Source: Echinarachnius parma (Eukaryota > Echinodermata > Echinoidea > Clypeasteroida > Echinarachniidae). From it: 64,000 nt of DNA. The notes under the pieces were generated by a model. That model saw nothing but the letters and a program-made list of their open reading frames with translations. It did no database searches and was not told the origin of the DNA. Of the stretch, positions 38,148-51,370 are shown piece by piece (within the stretch, counting starts at the first letter, position 1; each line of letters opens with the position of its first letter). The stretch covers positions 248,001 through 312,000 of the forward strand of contig JBAMJV010005504.1 in assembly GCA_037951105.1 (NCBI GenBank), written 5' to 3'. A program made the position numbers and the translations under genes.

Positions 38148-39849
38148 CTGGGTCATGTACGGTCGTGGTACTTTTCTGACATTCAGACGTGGGTCTTGTT
38201 AAAAGGTTAGCAGTTACTATAGGATACAGACTTTGGACATTGATGGCGAGGAGTTTCCACACACTTATATGAGTGGAGCCCCTAAAAATAGTTGTACGAA
38301 CAGTGTTAAAGATTCTTTGTTTTTGTTACGTATCCTTATCATCGTGGCTTCAGATTCCCCCACTAAAAGTATTTGGCTCTGATACCCCACTATAGCATGG
38401 CTATATACAACTTGCCCCCCCCCCCTCCCCGGCCCCCAAATTTCCCTAAGTAATGGCCCACAGCCCCATCACGCCCCCTTTTTGCCTCTGCTATTACACA
38501 GCACAACTTAACAGATAAATAGGTATACCCATGCATGATAATTAAAAAAACGACTTTAAATTATGGGGTTTCCTTGTATAAATTTGATTTTCTTATTACC
38601 ACCCTTTAGATGTTTAGCAAAGTTTGATGTGGTCTCACTGAAGCAACCGTCGGATAGAGACCAATTCTTCGGTGCATAGGATACCTTTCGGGAACCCGGT
38701 GTTATCATGGAAAATTGTACAGGAAGCCATATACAATAAATTGTGTTGAAGGGAACATAACGAAAAATATACCAAGCGCTTTACGATTGTTCCATCTAAA
38801 TTATTATGTCAGTCGACTACAGCTATGTGCTATGTCTCCTTAGTATTTGCTTTTTTCGTTAATTATCTCTTGCCAGATAAAGTGATGTTTATTTAGCAAG
38901 ATACGCAATTAACACATAATATATAACACGTTCACCCAAGAAATACCGCTTATACTCTTATCATTGTTCGTTCACTTGAGAATAAACACTTTTAAACAAA
39001 ATTATCCACGCGGCACACGTAGGCTGTGTATCAAAGTCAAAATCACAGACCTGCATCATCGCCAATAAAACAAACTTTTATAGCACCTTAAAGTATAGCG
39101 GTGTAACATAAACTGGGAAAATAAACAATATTATAACCTCAGCGAACATTACACAATGTAAATCAGAGACAATTATGATACCACCTCGGGTAAACAATGC
39201 AGATCATCGCAATTTTCCTATACTCCAAATTATGATGCAAATTTGACGGTATGGTTATTTTTTGGTCAAGCATGGCGTACATATGGGGGCTAAGGTGTTT
39301 TGCCCTTATATCATTACCATTTCTTTTAAAGAATAACACAAAAATGCTCGAAATGAAAGAGTATTTATCCAGACAATGAGATGATACAGCCCTAAAAATT
39401 AAATGATTTTGCCCAAATTCTATGAATTATATGATTTTTTTAAAAAGAGATGATAACAAGTATTTTGCCCGAATAAGATTAAATTGCATTTTGTTTAAAA
39501 ACTATATAATTATATCGGTGGATAAGCTGGATCAGCCACGGCCACATTTATACGTGATTTGCATCATAGTTCTTAAAAGTTATAATAATTATGATATTTC
39601 AAGGATCTGTTAATTAATACACTAACTGTCAATGTTTTTTTTATGAGAGCAATGACAAACATTTGTATTTATTTCCCTGTAAAGCAACATCAGCAATATC
39701 ATCTTGACATCTCGACATCTAGTTAGAAGAAATCGTGTCCACATGGGGTTTTCTTGTAGAAAAAAACCTGACTCCACATATATATACGATGCTCATTGCA
39801 GACTCAGTCTCAGTAAAACAACCATTGGAACACAGACTGATTTTGTGTC
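38148..39849. other. non-coding stretch with one C tract
   Basis: A C-rich tract lies at about 38416-38440. No exon, TIR or long frame recognised. Confidence 0.35.
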
Positions 39850-40340
39850 TTCTCCCAAAATAAAATAACAACATAATTATGTCTATCGGATAGAGTGTCT
39901 TTTCCAATGAAAAACGATACCAAGAACAGTCATTTTGGACGTGTAGTTTTTGTTTTAGGGCGCTCTGAGTGAGACCATGTCAGGTTCCCATTTTTGTCAA
40001 TTTTTGCCAAATCAGTGTCTGATAAAAGAGACTTACTGCCCGTCATACAATCGAACAACTATGCTCATTCTCTCGGCACCGCTTGGCACACAGCTGAATG
40101 CACACTAACAATGGCGCGCGGAATGATCGCGTGTTCGATTGTATGTCGGGCAGTAAGTCTTATTTATCAGACACTGACTTGGTAAAAATTTACAAAAATG
40201 GGAACCTGACATCGTGTTACTCACAGCGCCCTAAAACAAAAACTCCAGGACCAAAATGACTGTTCTTGGTATAATTTTTCATTGGAAAAGACACTCTATC
40301 CGATGGACATAACTGTGTGTTGTTACTTTATTTTGGGAAG
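39850..40340. mobile_element. foldback element
   Basis: Arms of about 200 bp are inverted copies: 'atgtctatcggatagagtgt' at left and its complement at right. They surround a non-palindromic centre of about 70 bp near 40095. The outermost matched words are 'tcccaaaataaa' and 'tttattttggga'. Confidence 0.8.
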
Positions 40341-40642
40341 TGCCCCTTTCCGCTGTTTTGTGCCACCCTGTATATACATTATTTAATCATTGAGATACGT
40401 TATCCCACCTTTTGTATATGCTTTTCTTTATCGCGTTTCTAGCCATGACATTTTGTGAAGAGTCTGTGAAAAATAATCTCGATTCAAATAAGGACATTAT
40501 AATAGTTATCCGTCGACCAAGTCTAATCTCCGGGGCAAATACTATGCCTTCCGTTGCTTGGGAATGTATACCTAAATGAATAGGGGAAACACCGTGAAGG
40601 GTTCAACAGTTAGTCATATCAGTGGCGCAGCTACTGGGGGCA

Positions 40643-40661
40643 CACGGGGGGGGGGGGGGGG
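40643..40661. repeat. G tract
   Basis: G run after 'gcgcagctactgggggcac', a lead-in similar to other G tracts in the window. Confidence 0.6.
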
Positions 40662-40919
40662 CTGCTACCGGGGGAAAACACAACATATGCCACAGTGTAC
40701 ACACACTATGAACACTGTGAAATTGATGTGATACACCGTGTGAGTAAACTAGTGTACACATTGTGAGCGCAGGAAATTTTACACTGGGGATAGTGCACTC
40801 ACAGTGTGTTCATCAGTGTCATTGCAGTGTGATGCAATCACAAGCATAAGAGTAAAATGTGCGAAAAGGGTGCACAAGAAATACATAAGGTATGCCCCTT
40901 AAAATGTGCGTGCCATACA

Positions 40920-41030
40920 TACACACACATACACACACACACATACATACATACATACATACATACATACATACATACATACATACATACATACATACAT
41001 ACATACATACATACATACACACATACATAA
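40920..41030. repeat. (CATA)n microsatellite
   Basis: A tetranucleotide array with a CA-rich left part. Met/Tyr/Val/Cys-repeat frames in both directions are artefacts. Confidence 0.95.
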
Positions 41031-41057
41031 TTTAATTAACATACATTCATGCATACA

Positions 41058-41686
41058 GCTTGTCCCAAACAAAATTACAACGGCACTTTCCGCAACGATC
41101 ATTTTAAAATAGTAAATAAATCAGAATAATATTTCAGGGTATGAAACTATAACTTATTACGTACATCTTGCAGAAAACCCTATTCGATTTGCTTCAGGGG
41201 TCATGGAGAATGAGGATTTTTTGTCAATCATGTCATGTGTCCATTTTCGTTCATAACGCGTGAACAAGTCCATTTTCATTCATAACGCGTGAACATAACG
41301 AAAATGGACACATGACATGATTGACAAAATATCCTCATTCTCCATGACCACTGGAGCAAATCGAATAGGGTTTTCTGCAAGATGTAGGTAATAAGTTATA
41401 GTTTCATACCCTGAAATATTATTCTGATTGATTTAATATTTTTAAAGTTATCGTTGCAGAAAGTTGTTAATGGACAACACGTCTCCTTACAAAATCTGGA
41501 GGGAAGGGACATGATTGACAAAAGATCCTCATTCTCCATGACCACTGAAGCAAATCGAATAGGGTTTTCTGCAAGATGTAGGTAATAAGTTATAATTTTA
41601 TACCCTGAAATTTCATTCTGATTGATCTAATATATTTAAAGTTATCGTTGCGGAAAGTGCCGTTGTAAATTTGTTTGGGACAAGGC
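41058..41686. mobile_element. TIR foldback element with duplicated right arm
   Basis: Left end CTTGTCCCAAACAAAATTAC, right end the complement (41647-41686). The whole left arm to about 41265 is inverted in 41290-41450, and a second inverted copy of the arm lies in 41510-41686. The element therefore has one left and two right arms. 'cataacgcgtgaac' at the centre is directly repeated. Confidence 0.8.
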
Positions 41687-42110
41687 AGCAGCAGCTGTAG
41701 AGCATGGATAATGCATGGGAGAGAGATTTTGATAAACGTCTATTTCAAACAACATTACAGTTTATAGTCCCCTTTGTGGAAGGCGAATTACCCTTTAACC
41801 AATTTACAAAAGGGAAGGAACCTGCATACAAAAATAATATTCATGTAATCCTTTTGTTTATTCTGAATGTTTGTTTTAATTTATATTTGTATGCGAGAGG
41901 GCAACATGTGACCATAAAACCCCCAATTGAAGACGCGGATAATAAAACGTTCAAATAATGACGGCAAAGATCTTAGACAGGATATCGACAACATTAACAT
42001 GACTAATAACCATCAAACTAATACATTCAATATTTCGAGATAATTAGTTCTAGATTCTTCGTAAGAGTACGGTATCATGATCTCATCATGACTGTGGATA
42101 CTATATTTAA

Positions 42111-42506
42111 AGGGTAAGTACATTTTTTGGTATAGACGGCGTTTCAAGAAATAATTAATTTGTGAGGTAATGAAATACTAAGTGTAATAATTAGAAGAGC
42201 ACATGATTTTAAGGGTAAAACAAACTCCTTTGACCATAATCAGTTCAGAAACAGCCGAATCAGTTATCCAATTTAAATAAATATGGATATGGGGCCCACA
42301 TTTTTCGACAATGTCATGACTGCTTTTTAAATGATGACAGACATCTAACTAAGCCATTTGTAAGTTGTCCTATACATTTCGGGCATGGTGGAGTTATAAC
42401 TATTAATTAGCAATGTTTTTTTTTATTTATTTTTTTTATTTATTTCCACAAATGGGTGAGATGGTTTTGTTACTAAATTCAGTTTTACCAGCACGGTTTT
42501 GTCCCC
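42111..42506 (-). mobile_element. TTAA MITE family 1
   Basis: TTAA on both sides (42107-42110 and 42507-42510). Internal 'ggtggagttataactatta' and 'tcagttttacca' match the family. Confidence 0.7.
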
Positions 42507-42734
42507 TTAACATTGTTTAACTTCAACACATAATATACATGTGGCACATGTGCAATTTGATACTTTTTTTTTTTTTGCAAACGCTTGTGTAATTATTCAG
42601 AATTATAAACAGCTCATAAATAACCTTTATTTTGTACTATCATATTATATGTACGAAACCTACGATAGAAAATCTGGCCTGTATAACGGGCCTACAGTGC
42701 CATATATATTCGATCCAAAAATAGATCGAAGTAA

Positions 42735-42820
42735 GTTACACAATATCTTCGAAGCGCACGTTGGTACCTGTTGTGGTACTACAACACGTACCAACGTGCG
42801 CTTCGAAGAGATTTTGTAAC
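42735..42820. repeat. perfect hairpin
   Basis: Stem arms of about 32 bp centred on CTTCGAAGCGCACGTTGGTA and its complement, with a loop of about 21 bp. It may be a short foldback MITE remnant. Confidence 0.75.
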
Positions 42821-43305
42821 ACATGGTGCGTGTTGTATGTATCAGCAGTAAATCGAGCAGCCTTCGAACCCATACCTTTCACATGCATTATTTGTGTGAG
42901 TCCTGTGTATAGAACGACACAGTAAAGTATGCTATTCTAATTCCCTGGTTTTGCAGAGAGACGCGGCGAAAAAAAGGAAAGAGAGAGAGGGGGGAGATAT
43001 ATAAAGTGAGGGTGAGGAGCGGGTGGGAATCGGGTTTAGATTAATTTTGTGTACATATGGATAGTTCTACTATGTGTAGAGAATGAACGACATGTCATCA
43101 GGTGTCTAGTATGGCACCCTGCTCAGGGTCGTATTTGGGGAATGCGTTACATGGATTTACGGTATAGGGAGCTGTTACTCGGATCAAAGTTTGTCAAAAT
43201 ATACATGCAAACATGTGTGCCTTTAATAATGGAAGAACAGTGGTTTTTTATTTTATTTTTTATTCCGCTGAATTGGGTCAATCCCCTGTTGCACTTTGAT
43301 TTCGG

Positions 43306-43342
43306 AAATAAACAAACAAACAAACAAACAAACAAACAAACA
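43306..43342. repeat. (AAAC)n microsatellite
   Basis: About nine tetranucleotide copies. Confidence 0.9.
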
Positions 43343-44214
43343 ACTCCTCCTGTCCCTTGTCCTCCACTTCACCCCAACCACTCTGCAATACCAGGTCTCT
43401 TGTACTGCACACTACATCATCGAAGACATGCAAGTTGTGTGTACTTCCATGGTAGTACCAAGGAGGTATAGTCTAGGTTATGTACCTGTATGCAACTTAT
43501 ACACCTTGTGAATCCGTCCCTACAGCTTCACAGTTCAGAGTGGTATTACGAGGTATATGGGGGAAAGGTGTAAACAGGGTCCAGAACCTAGACTAGTACC
43601 CCGCCGTCAGACCGTATCCAACCAGAAATCGAGCTCTCTCATTGGGCAATAAAGAAGAAACGAAGGTTGTTCTACCAGTGTGTTAGCCCACATTATTGCA
43701 TGTCGTTCTATAGATACACACGAGATACATAACTATTACACATGAAATGTTTGGGATCGATGACCGCTCATATCACTGCATGTCTATACACAGCAACACA
43801 CTCACCAATGCATGGAGAAATACCCCTTCGATGTATGTCCTACTAAAAAGGATCGATCGTTCTTCCATCGATGGCTTATGACTCCATCCGCACGCCATAG
43901 GCCTGCGGAGTAGCCGCAGAGAATACCGTCTGTATTATACACGTGTGTGGAATTCGTCAAACGGACGATTATTACTGCAATAAATGTACGGCAGGCCATC
44001 AGTATTCGGTGATAAAAACTCAATATTCGTTTTTTTCACTTGGTCAAAAGTGGACGTTTTCTTTCAAACTTTCACAAATCTTCTAATTGTATTTTACAAT
44101 GATATTGATATAGGATTAAATTCTCAAATGTCATTTTGTGCAATATCTGACACTTTACACGGATCACTTTAACGTTTGTAAGTTAAAAGCTGTTCATTCA
44201 AAAAGCAGTCGTTA

Positions 44215-44578
44215 AAAAACTCACAAGCTGGGGCTCTCTAAAACGTAGTGACTTCATCAATATTTATATAAATACATTGTAGATGTGATATTTTGTTTAA
44301 ATAATGATTTTAATAACTATTGAATAAACCTCTTTGGTATATTTTCGAAAAAGTCTAGGCACATAGATTTTTTCCTTAAATGAATAAGTGTGGGTTCCAC
44401 ATTTATTTCAATCGGATAAATGAATTGATATTTCAACTTTTTCTGAGCTGATTTTGATTTAAAAAAAATTTTCTTCTTTAAAATCACGTGCTCTTCCAAA
44501 TATACACTGAGTTTTCCATTACCTCACAAATTAATAATTTCTTTAAGCGCCCTTTAAACCAAAACTGTACTATCCCGT
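44215..44578 (+). mobile_element. TTAA MITE family 1, partial
   Basis: The right half is recognisable by 'gctgattttgatt', 'cattacctcacaaa', 'agcgccctttaaacc' and the end AACTGTACTATCCC. The left end is missing or diverged. Confidence 0.55.
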
Positions 44579-45972
44579 TAACTACATGTATATTTTTGTC
44601 TTCAGAATATTGCGAAATCGTTGCCCTCATCCGGTTTACGCCACTGATTAAAATAATTGCTTGTGTTGAAGATTGCAAATGTTGATTGTGAAATTAAAAC
44701 ACCTTTATTTGACTTTGAATTATGATTGAGCATTGCATGCCTGACATAAAAGATGAAGAAACACCGCACATTAAACAGGCGGTAAAACAATTAACAGTTT
44801 AATTATGGTTACTTATCTACATATAAAAAGGATCGGAGTGTAGATACAGTATCTACCTTTGTTTGAATGATGATAACAAATTTTGTCTGGAAAAATAATT
44901 TGCAATGCATAATATCAAATAGACTACCAATTTACGCAAATAGACTCTGTATCCCCTTTAGAATTCCCCAACCCTGCATGGTTATTTTAGATAAACCTAA
45001 ATCTCTTCTTGAATAAGTTATTAATTTATTAACTATATCCTTGCCAGTATACATTAATACGGTTTATTTGCTACCCTTTCTCTGCACAGTGAATGCTGAA
45101 TGATATTGTGTATGATATTGATTTTATTGTTTATTATTTGTCCAAATTAATAGACAGTATTGTTTACAACATACATAAATTTAAATCAATTTAACAATCT
45201 TCGAATTATACTGTACTCGTTACTAACGTCATGTTCGTCATGTTCGTCATGTTCATAATCTACAATTAATCTTACTGGTATATCAACACTATTAACAAAA
45301 TTTAAAAAAACATGTTGTTGCTAAAGGTAGTAATTGCCTTCAATTCCAACCATAATTGCAAGTGTTGAATAAGTTAATTTCGGCCAGCTTACTTTTTACT
45401 TGATGCATGGATTTCAATTTAATATATTTACTACATTCAACATCACCTCTACCGTATTGTTTTAAATTGAAATCACGGGATTGTTGGTTTGATTAATTTT
45501 TGTATTTCGCAAACAAAGTGTATTTCGCAACTAAATAACTAAACAAAACAATTATATTCATGACAAACAAATTAGATACTCAGAACTACGATATAGATTA
45601 CACAATTAATAACACAACACATCTGCCTGAAAACAAAAAGAAGCAGAACTTGTAAAATATCTTCGGGTGTTTCTCTAAACACTATAAATCAGATTTTAGC
45701 ATCGATTTTGAAGGGGACGTTTATCACTACAAATTGATGCTAGCATTGATTTTATTGGTAAATATATTACTCATTGCGGATATAGTATCGAAAATAATAT
45801 CGCTAGTGATATTCGTTTGTCTCGCAATGTATGGTCAACATGGAATCTAAAAGATCACGACGTTTCGTATGCCGCTGCAATATTTTGTCAAGTGATATAA
45901 AATAATGTAAACAATCTGTTTGATGCTGTGATTTTATTATTTAGTGAACATCCTACAGGTTCCCGGAGGTAA
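44579..45972. other. AT-rich non-coding stretch
   Basis: No exon or element ends recognised. 'tcatgttcg' is repeated three times at about 45230. Confidence 0.35.
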
Positions 45973-46294
45973 TGGCCCGTATTCACAAAGGAGGTTTGTA
46001 GGAGGTTTGTACAAACCATGGTTTATCCATGGTTTATCTATGGAGTGCCATTTGTAAACTGATGGAGAAAGAATGTAAACTCCTTACTTATTAACAATGT
46101 TGATGGTACACATTTACAAAATGCACCAAATAAATGTTTGTCTTCTCAAATGGTGAAATTTGCTGGTTAGCCAGCACCAACAGTCATATCATTATAAATT
46201 ATAAATTGTTTTACTTGTATGCGAGCAGCACTCCATAGATGTAGACCATGGATAAACCATGGTTTGTACAAACCTCCTTTGTGAATACGGGCCA
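45973..46294. mobile_element. MITE with TGGCCCGTATTCACAAAGGA ends
   Basis: 322 bp. Terminal inverted repeats of about 30 bp continue into matched 'acaaaccatggttta' words. The same family occurs at 58973-59196. Confidence 0.8.
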
Positions 46295-46337
46295 ATTGCT
46301 TTGGTAACATTTTGGTTTTAGAGTTATCCATAACGTT

Positions 46338-46813
46338 TAGAAGGATAGTACAGTTTTGGTCAAACTCAATGTTAGGAACCGAAACCTACAGCATAACATT
46401 ACAAACTAATAATTATAACTCCACCATGCTCGAAAGGTAAACAAATTTATATACGACGAAGTAAAAAGCCCGTTATCATTCAAAAAGGGCCGCTAAAACA
46501 CAAAATCGTGCTTTCTGAAAATGCATTGGTTCCAACCATTTTGTAATACAAAATTATGCATGTAATATTTGTTAAAATAATGATTAAATAAAGAGATCAT
46601 CAACAATTATTTAAAACCTCTTTTGAACATTTTAGAAAGTTTAAGCAATTAAGAAAATCATACATTTATTCAGATCGGATATACTTATTGATATTTCAGG
46701 TGGTTCTGAACCGATTGTTATTGTATGCTCTTTTAATTTTAACACTCGGTTTATCATTACCTCACAAAAAAAAAATCTTGCAGCGCCCTCTATACCAAAA
46801 CTCAAATATTCCT
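46338..46813 (+). mobile_element. TTAA MITE family 1, uninterrupted copy
   Basis: Left end AAGGATAGTACAGTTTTGGT, right end ACCAAAACTCAAATATTCCT then TTAA. It is the useful reference for the copy split by the LINE at 2874-5728. Confidence 0.75.
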
Positions 46814-47987
46814 TTAATTTGCCTATGCTAGTATAAATTATTATTCAATAAAAAAAATCCTTAGTCTGTTAATACAATCAATAAGGGTTAGTTGGATCAC
46901 GGCCAGTCTCATTAAATCCAACTTACAAAAGGTGTACGTACAAAGAATTATATGCAATGTAGTAAACCAATGCGGTTGCACCCTTCCAAAGTCGACGTTC
47001 TAGAGCTCTATAAATATCTTCGTATCCTAGTACGAGTCATACAAAACATCACGGGCGTCGATCTGTCATTGATACCCATTGATCAGGGGGGGGAATGATC
47101 CATTCATCCATCCCCCCCTGATGAATGGGTATTACGTAAGTATTGACGCCCATGCAAAACATCATAAAACAATAGACATGCGTGCAGGGGATAGACAAAT
47201 AATCTGAGTGGCAGTGGCATAGGGTGGTCGGACTGCTTTGGGGACGAGGGGGGGGGGGGGGGGTGGAATTAGTTGCTGCACACTCTATCCTAAGTATATC
47301 TTTTTCTTGATTCTGTAATCCGAAAAGGATTTCCCCGTATGTTTTGTTTACATTGATTTGTAGTTACGTATTGAGGATTAGGAGGGGGGGGGGGGGGGGG
47401 GGGGGGCTGCACATGACCCGGTGCCCCTAGCGATTTGCCAGTGATGTAGCTATACAGGGTCAACACTCACGGAAAATAAGAGGGGGGGGGGGCTAAGTAA
47501 AAATTTCGATAAAAATACGAAAAAGAATAGTCTAAAAATAGCGGAATAAGATATTATAATATAAAAAAACGTATCATCACAAGCCCTCCGCACACAGAGC
47601 CGACTCGGCCCGATCCGACTGTTTGTCAGTCAGACTAGAGTTGGTTTCGCTTAGTCGTAGCCGATTCAACATGTTGAATCGGCAGGATCTCCGACTGGCT
47701 CTTTACCGGCAAAACATGAGTCCTGAGGCAACGTATACTGAGCTGCACCGACTAAAAAACAGTGCGGATATTCATACACTCGATCATTATGACATGTTGA
47801 CAAGACCTACAATCAGTATCTGTTCGACGGTTTGGTATTTTGTTTCATTTCCCCCCCCCCCCCCCCTCCGCCCCCCCCCCAAAAAAAATGGATCAAGCCC
47901 ATAGAGGGCGATACCCAGATATTGCGTACCATCGCTATCGATGCAGCTGCTCTCCTAGCTTAGGAGCTTCCCTTAGTATACCTCCTT
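46814..47987. other. non-coding stretch with several G and C tracts
   Basis: G tracts at about 47249-47263, 47383-47406 and 47482-47492 and C tracts at about 47851-47880. 'cacacagagccgactcggcc' at about 47591 may be an element end. 'ttgatcaggggggg' at about 47080 is palindromic with 'ccccccctgatgaa' at about 47115. Confidence 0.4.
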
Positions 47988-48295
47988 GGGGGTGTTTCAC
48001 AAAGATCCTAAGTTAAACTTAACTCTAAGTTGGACTTAAACAGTATGGAAAGCCATTTTTTATTTTTATTTTTTAATTGTTCTAAAAGTCCTTTTTCAAA
48101 GACATACAATTTATTTCAAATCGTTAATATTTTGTATTATCAGGGAGATTTCACGTTAATGTAACATTTATAAAAAGTATAACATTCTGACTTTGTTGCG
48201 TTTGAAGATATTTTATTTCAAGGCTACTAAAGGCTTTCAACAGTTAAGTCCAACTTAGAGTTAAGTTCGACTAAGGATCTTTGTGAAACACCCCC
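47988..48295. mobile_element. MITE with GGGGGTGTTTCACAAAGATC ends
   Basis: 308 bp, with terminal inverted repeats of about 50 bp running through 'ctaagttaaacttaactcta' at left and its counterpart at right. No coding capacity. Confidence 0.8.
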
Positions 48296-48374
48296 ATGAC
48301 CTAGCGGGCTCTTTTTCTGGCTAATAAATAACAAGCCCTCTCTCGGGCAGTGTTAAGGCAGTGTGAGCTCTAGG

Positions 48375-49006
48375 CTATGGTCACAACCCCAAAAGGTAGC
48401 CTGGTCGGCGCCTGGGCGGCGAGTTTTTATCTCATTTCGCCCAGGCACCGAGCGGCGGCCGCCCGGGCACCGCTGGTTTTTCGGGCTTATAGGGCTCGGT
48501 CGCCGCTAAAGTTTTAGCACGGAGTAAAAATTCGGGCGGCACCTGCTCATTTTTCACTCACCGTCGAAAATACGCGACATCATTGACCTAACCGACCTAA
48601 TCGAGCGGTTGTCGTCGAGCGATTTACGTAAACAAAAAAAGGAAGCCGCTAGGTTAAAGGCTGCCGAGCGGACGGTCACCGGTCACCGGGCGGCAAGTTC
48701 AAATCATGGCCCGCAGATGCTGCCGGGCGATTTTTAAAAAATCAGCCGGTGGGAGAGCGCCCGGGAATCGGTGGGTCATCAGTCGGTCATTGCCGGGACA
48801 CCTCGCGGAGAAGCTCCCTAAATTTGCCCAGTTTTGACCTAAAATCGACTGGCGACCGACGGGAAATCGACAAGGCACCGCTCAGGCATCGCTGGGGCTC
48901 TACAGCCTGCTCGACTTCTCCAGATATCGTTGGGCGATGCCTCAATTCAAGCGGCGACCGAGCAAGCTACACATCGGTCGGTCACCGCTCTGAGTTGTGA
49001 CCATAG
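48375..49006. mobile_element. GC-rich TIR element with CTATGGTCACAAC ends
   Basis: CTATGGTCACAAC at left and GTTGTGACCATAG at right. The interior is strongly GC-rich, with repeated 'gggcg' and 'cggtcaccg' words. The frame at 48749-49000 follows this composition and has no family signal. Confidence 0.7.
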
Positions 49007-49136
49007 TACACTAGAGAGTCACAACATATTCAAATCATTTAGATCCATGGACATATTCAAATACTAGCAGTCTTTTCACACGTGCCTGACAAATTGGTTA
49101 CTATCCAATGATTTTTCCAAACGCTATTCACCAATA

Positions 49137-49528
49137 AAGGGACTTAGTAACATTAATAATGTCCAAATTCTCAAAATTCATTTGGAATTTTAGCGGTTCT
49201 CTCATACCTAGTTGTATTCGTATTTACAATTAAAGCATGGGACAGGTTTCGGTTTTTCATATTTCCCTTACGTTAATAAGATATTTACGATTGAAGTGTT
49301 CAGATGTTAATTTATCCACTGGATCGTCGAAACCGTGTTCAAAGTCATTGCAATGAGTTAGTGAATATCACCTTCTTTGCTCATTACTCGGCCATATAAC
49401 GTCCATTTAACTTTACATTTTCACACAATACCCAGTGGACATCATTATCAGATATCAGCAATATACATTGTATCAACCATTCATCACTTTTTGCACATGT
49501 CAACAAAGTTACTAGATCCCTTTAAAGG
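49137..49528 (+). mobile_element. TTAA MITE family 2, near-complete copy
   Basis: Left end AGGGACTTAGTAACATTAAT, right end 'caacaaagttactagatccc' plus TTTAAA. It is the longest clean copy in the window. Confidence 0.75.
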
Positions 49529-51230
49529 CGATTATCTGATCGAACTCCGGAGATTTTTTACCAATAAAATTCAATTGCAACCGCTGCGATTTCTACGTGT
49601 GAATGAATTGACCGCTAAAACAAGATTGAGGGTGCGCTTTGGTGGTGAACAGCCCATAGCTCATCAGGCAAAGAAACTCAGTGCTATTATGCCATAACTT
49701 AAACAAAATTATACCTCATTATTATATCATAATTTGTAGGTAATGAGTATGCGATTATCCGCATTCTTTTGCAAGCCAAATTTCAAAAGTTGCGAGGTTA
49801 TTGTCTTATATGAAAGGAAATGTCTTTTAATAGCATGCATGAACAAATTAGGGCTTGAAATCTCTTTTTCGTGGAGTTATAGACCTAAAACTAATAAACC
49901 GTCGTCCAACGTTTAATTGTGCATTATACATGTATTCACCCGGTGAGAAAGTTCGCACACGGATTCCACGGAGTACCACATTGCTATGCGTGACCCTTAC
50001 GAGCCCCGCGCTAGCTACGTGACCCGTGCATAAATAATAAGGGCATACGCGAATACTAAAAAAATTAACCAAACCTCGCTTAAACTGACTACATGTAATT
50101 ATATATACTTCATTTTTGAGATCTTTTTCCGTGATATACCTTTACAAATGGCGGCTTCACAATCATGACAATACCTTTACAAGAATAAGGACAATATTGT
50201 TGTAATATTATGCTCAATCAGTTAAACTCCTTTATTGACCGATATATAGTTTGATGGAGGGACGCATTCGTTTTTCATTCGTAGAATCCAAATTACAGGG
50301 CTGTTCGATCTGATTGTGTGTGTGGGTGTGTGTGTTACATACATCCCCATCCGTCAACTGGCAACTGTTCAGACGTGTTGTAACCTGATGTGTTAGCAAT
50401 GGTAAAAGACATTCTAGAATATTGTCATAGTTGTCCCTGATTTACATTGTTGTGTAATGTTGTTGTTGTTAGTGTTTTTGGCCCGGGGGGGGGGGGGGGG
50501 GGGGGTGATTCAGACTTGTGCCGTGCAGATAATTTTGAGAATTGTCATTTCCATGTGAACAATGATTCGAGCATAGACTGGTACCCAAATGATAAGAGCA
50601 TGCGGAAGTTAATTGGATTATTATGGGTTATTTCTAATGAACGCTAAATAAACATTTTATTTGGCGACGAATGATTATCAAAAAACAAATAAGGAGACAT
50701 TGCTCGTCAGCTGACATTAATATTCAGATAAGAACAATCTCATTATTTTTCTTCTGTATATCTCCCTGGACTTCTGCATAGAGACGCCGGTGTGAGAGCA
50801 TAAACTGTCCGGACAGGAAAGACTGTCCGGTGTTCGCACATCCTATAGCATGCTTTTCGCAAGCTTATAATACTAAATTTGAATAAGAAAAGGCGAAATC
50901 GATGGCAAAATTACGAAATTGATCTGCGATCGGAAGAAATTGAATTCCCTTTCGCAAAAATGTATAGTACAATCACAAATGTGATTGCGAACAAACGAAA
51001 ATGAGTGCTCAAAAGCGAAATTGAACACAAACAAATGAACAAACAGAACGGTATGTAACACATTTCTGAGACGATAAATCATTGAAGTTAATACTTTATT
51101 AAATTGAATGACGATGGTCTGAAAATAAATGGGAAAACATATCATTATCAGTAACCCACGCCTTTTGGGATGTTTGTTTCAATTGTGTTATTCTGTTTTT
51201 TTTTGTAGGTCGTTAACTAATAATTATAAA
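49529..51230. other. non-coding stretch upstream of gene B
   Basis: It contains a G tract (about 50484-50505) and a short GT run. The minus frame at 50873-51145 has no support. Confidence 0.35.
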
Positions 51231-51234
51231 AGTG

Positions 51235-51370
51235 TTTGATGAAATTACATTTTGCAGGGAGCATTTGCAGAGAATAAATTGGATACATCGGAATAGAATT
51301 GTGGTCTCATACTTCAAGACTGGATATTTCTCAAATTTTGTTTAACAATTACCCCCAACAAGGAGTAACA
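51235..51370 (+). promoter_or_regulatory. 5' flank of gene B
   Basis: It contains 'gaaattacattttgcaggga', 'gcagagaataaattggata' and 'cttcaagactggatatttct', in the same order as the gene A flank on the opposite strand. Probably core promoter and 5' UTR. Confidence 0.5.

Larger units (their letters stand above)
42507..44210. other. non-coding stretch
   Basis: Apart from the hairpin at 42735-42820 and an AAAC microsatellite I recognise nothing. The frames at 42541-42819 and 43049-43471 lack splice support and family motifs. Confidence 0.35.

Noticed and set aside
40819..41112. Met-Tyr-Val-Cys and Thr-Tyr-Ile-His repeat frames
   Set aside because: Translation of the CATA microsatellite.
41704..41958. 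84-codon plus-strand frame beside the foldback element
   Set aside because: No splice signals, no recognisable domain and average AT-rich composition.
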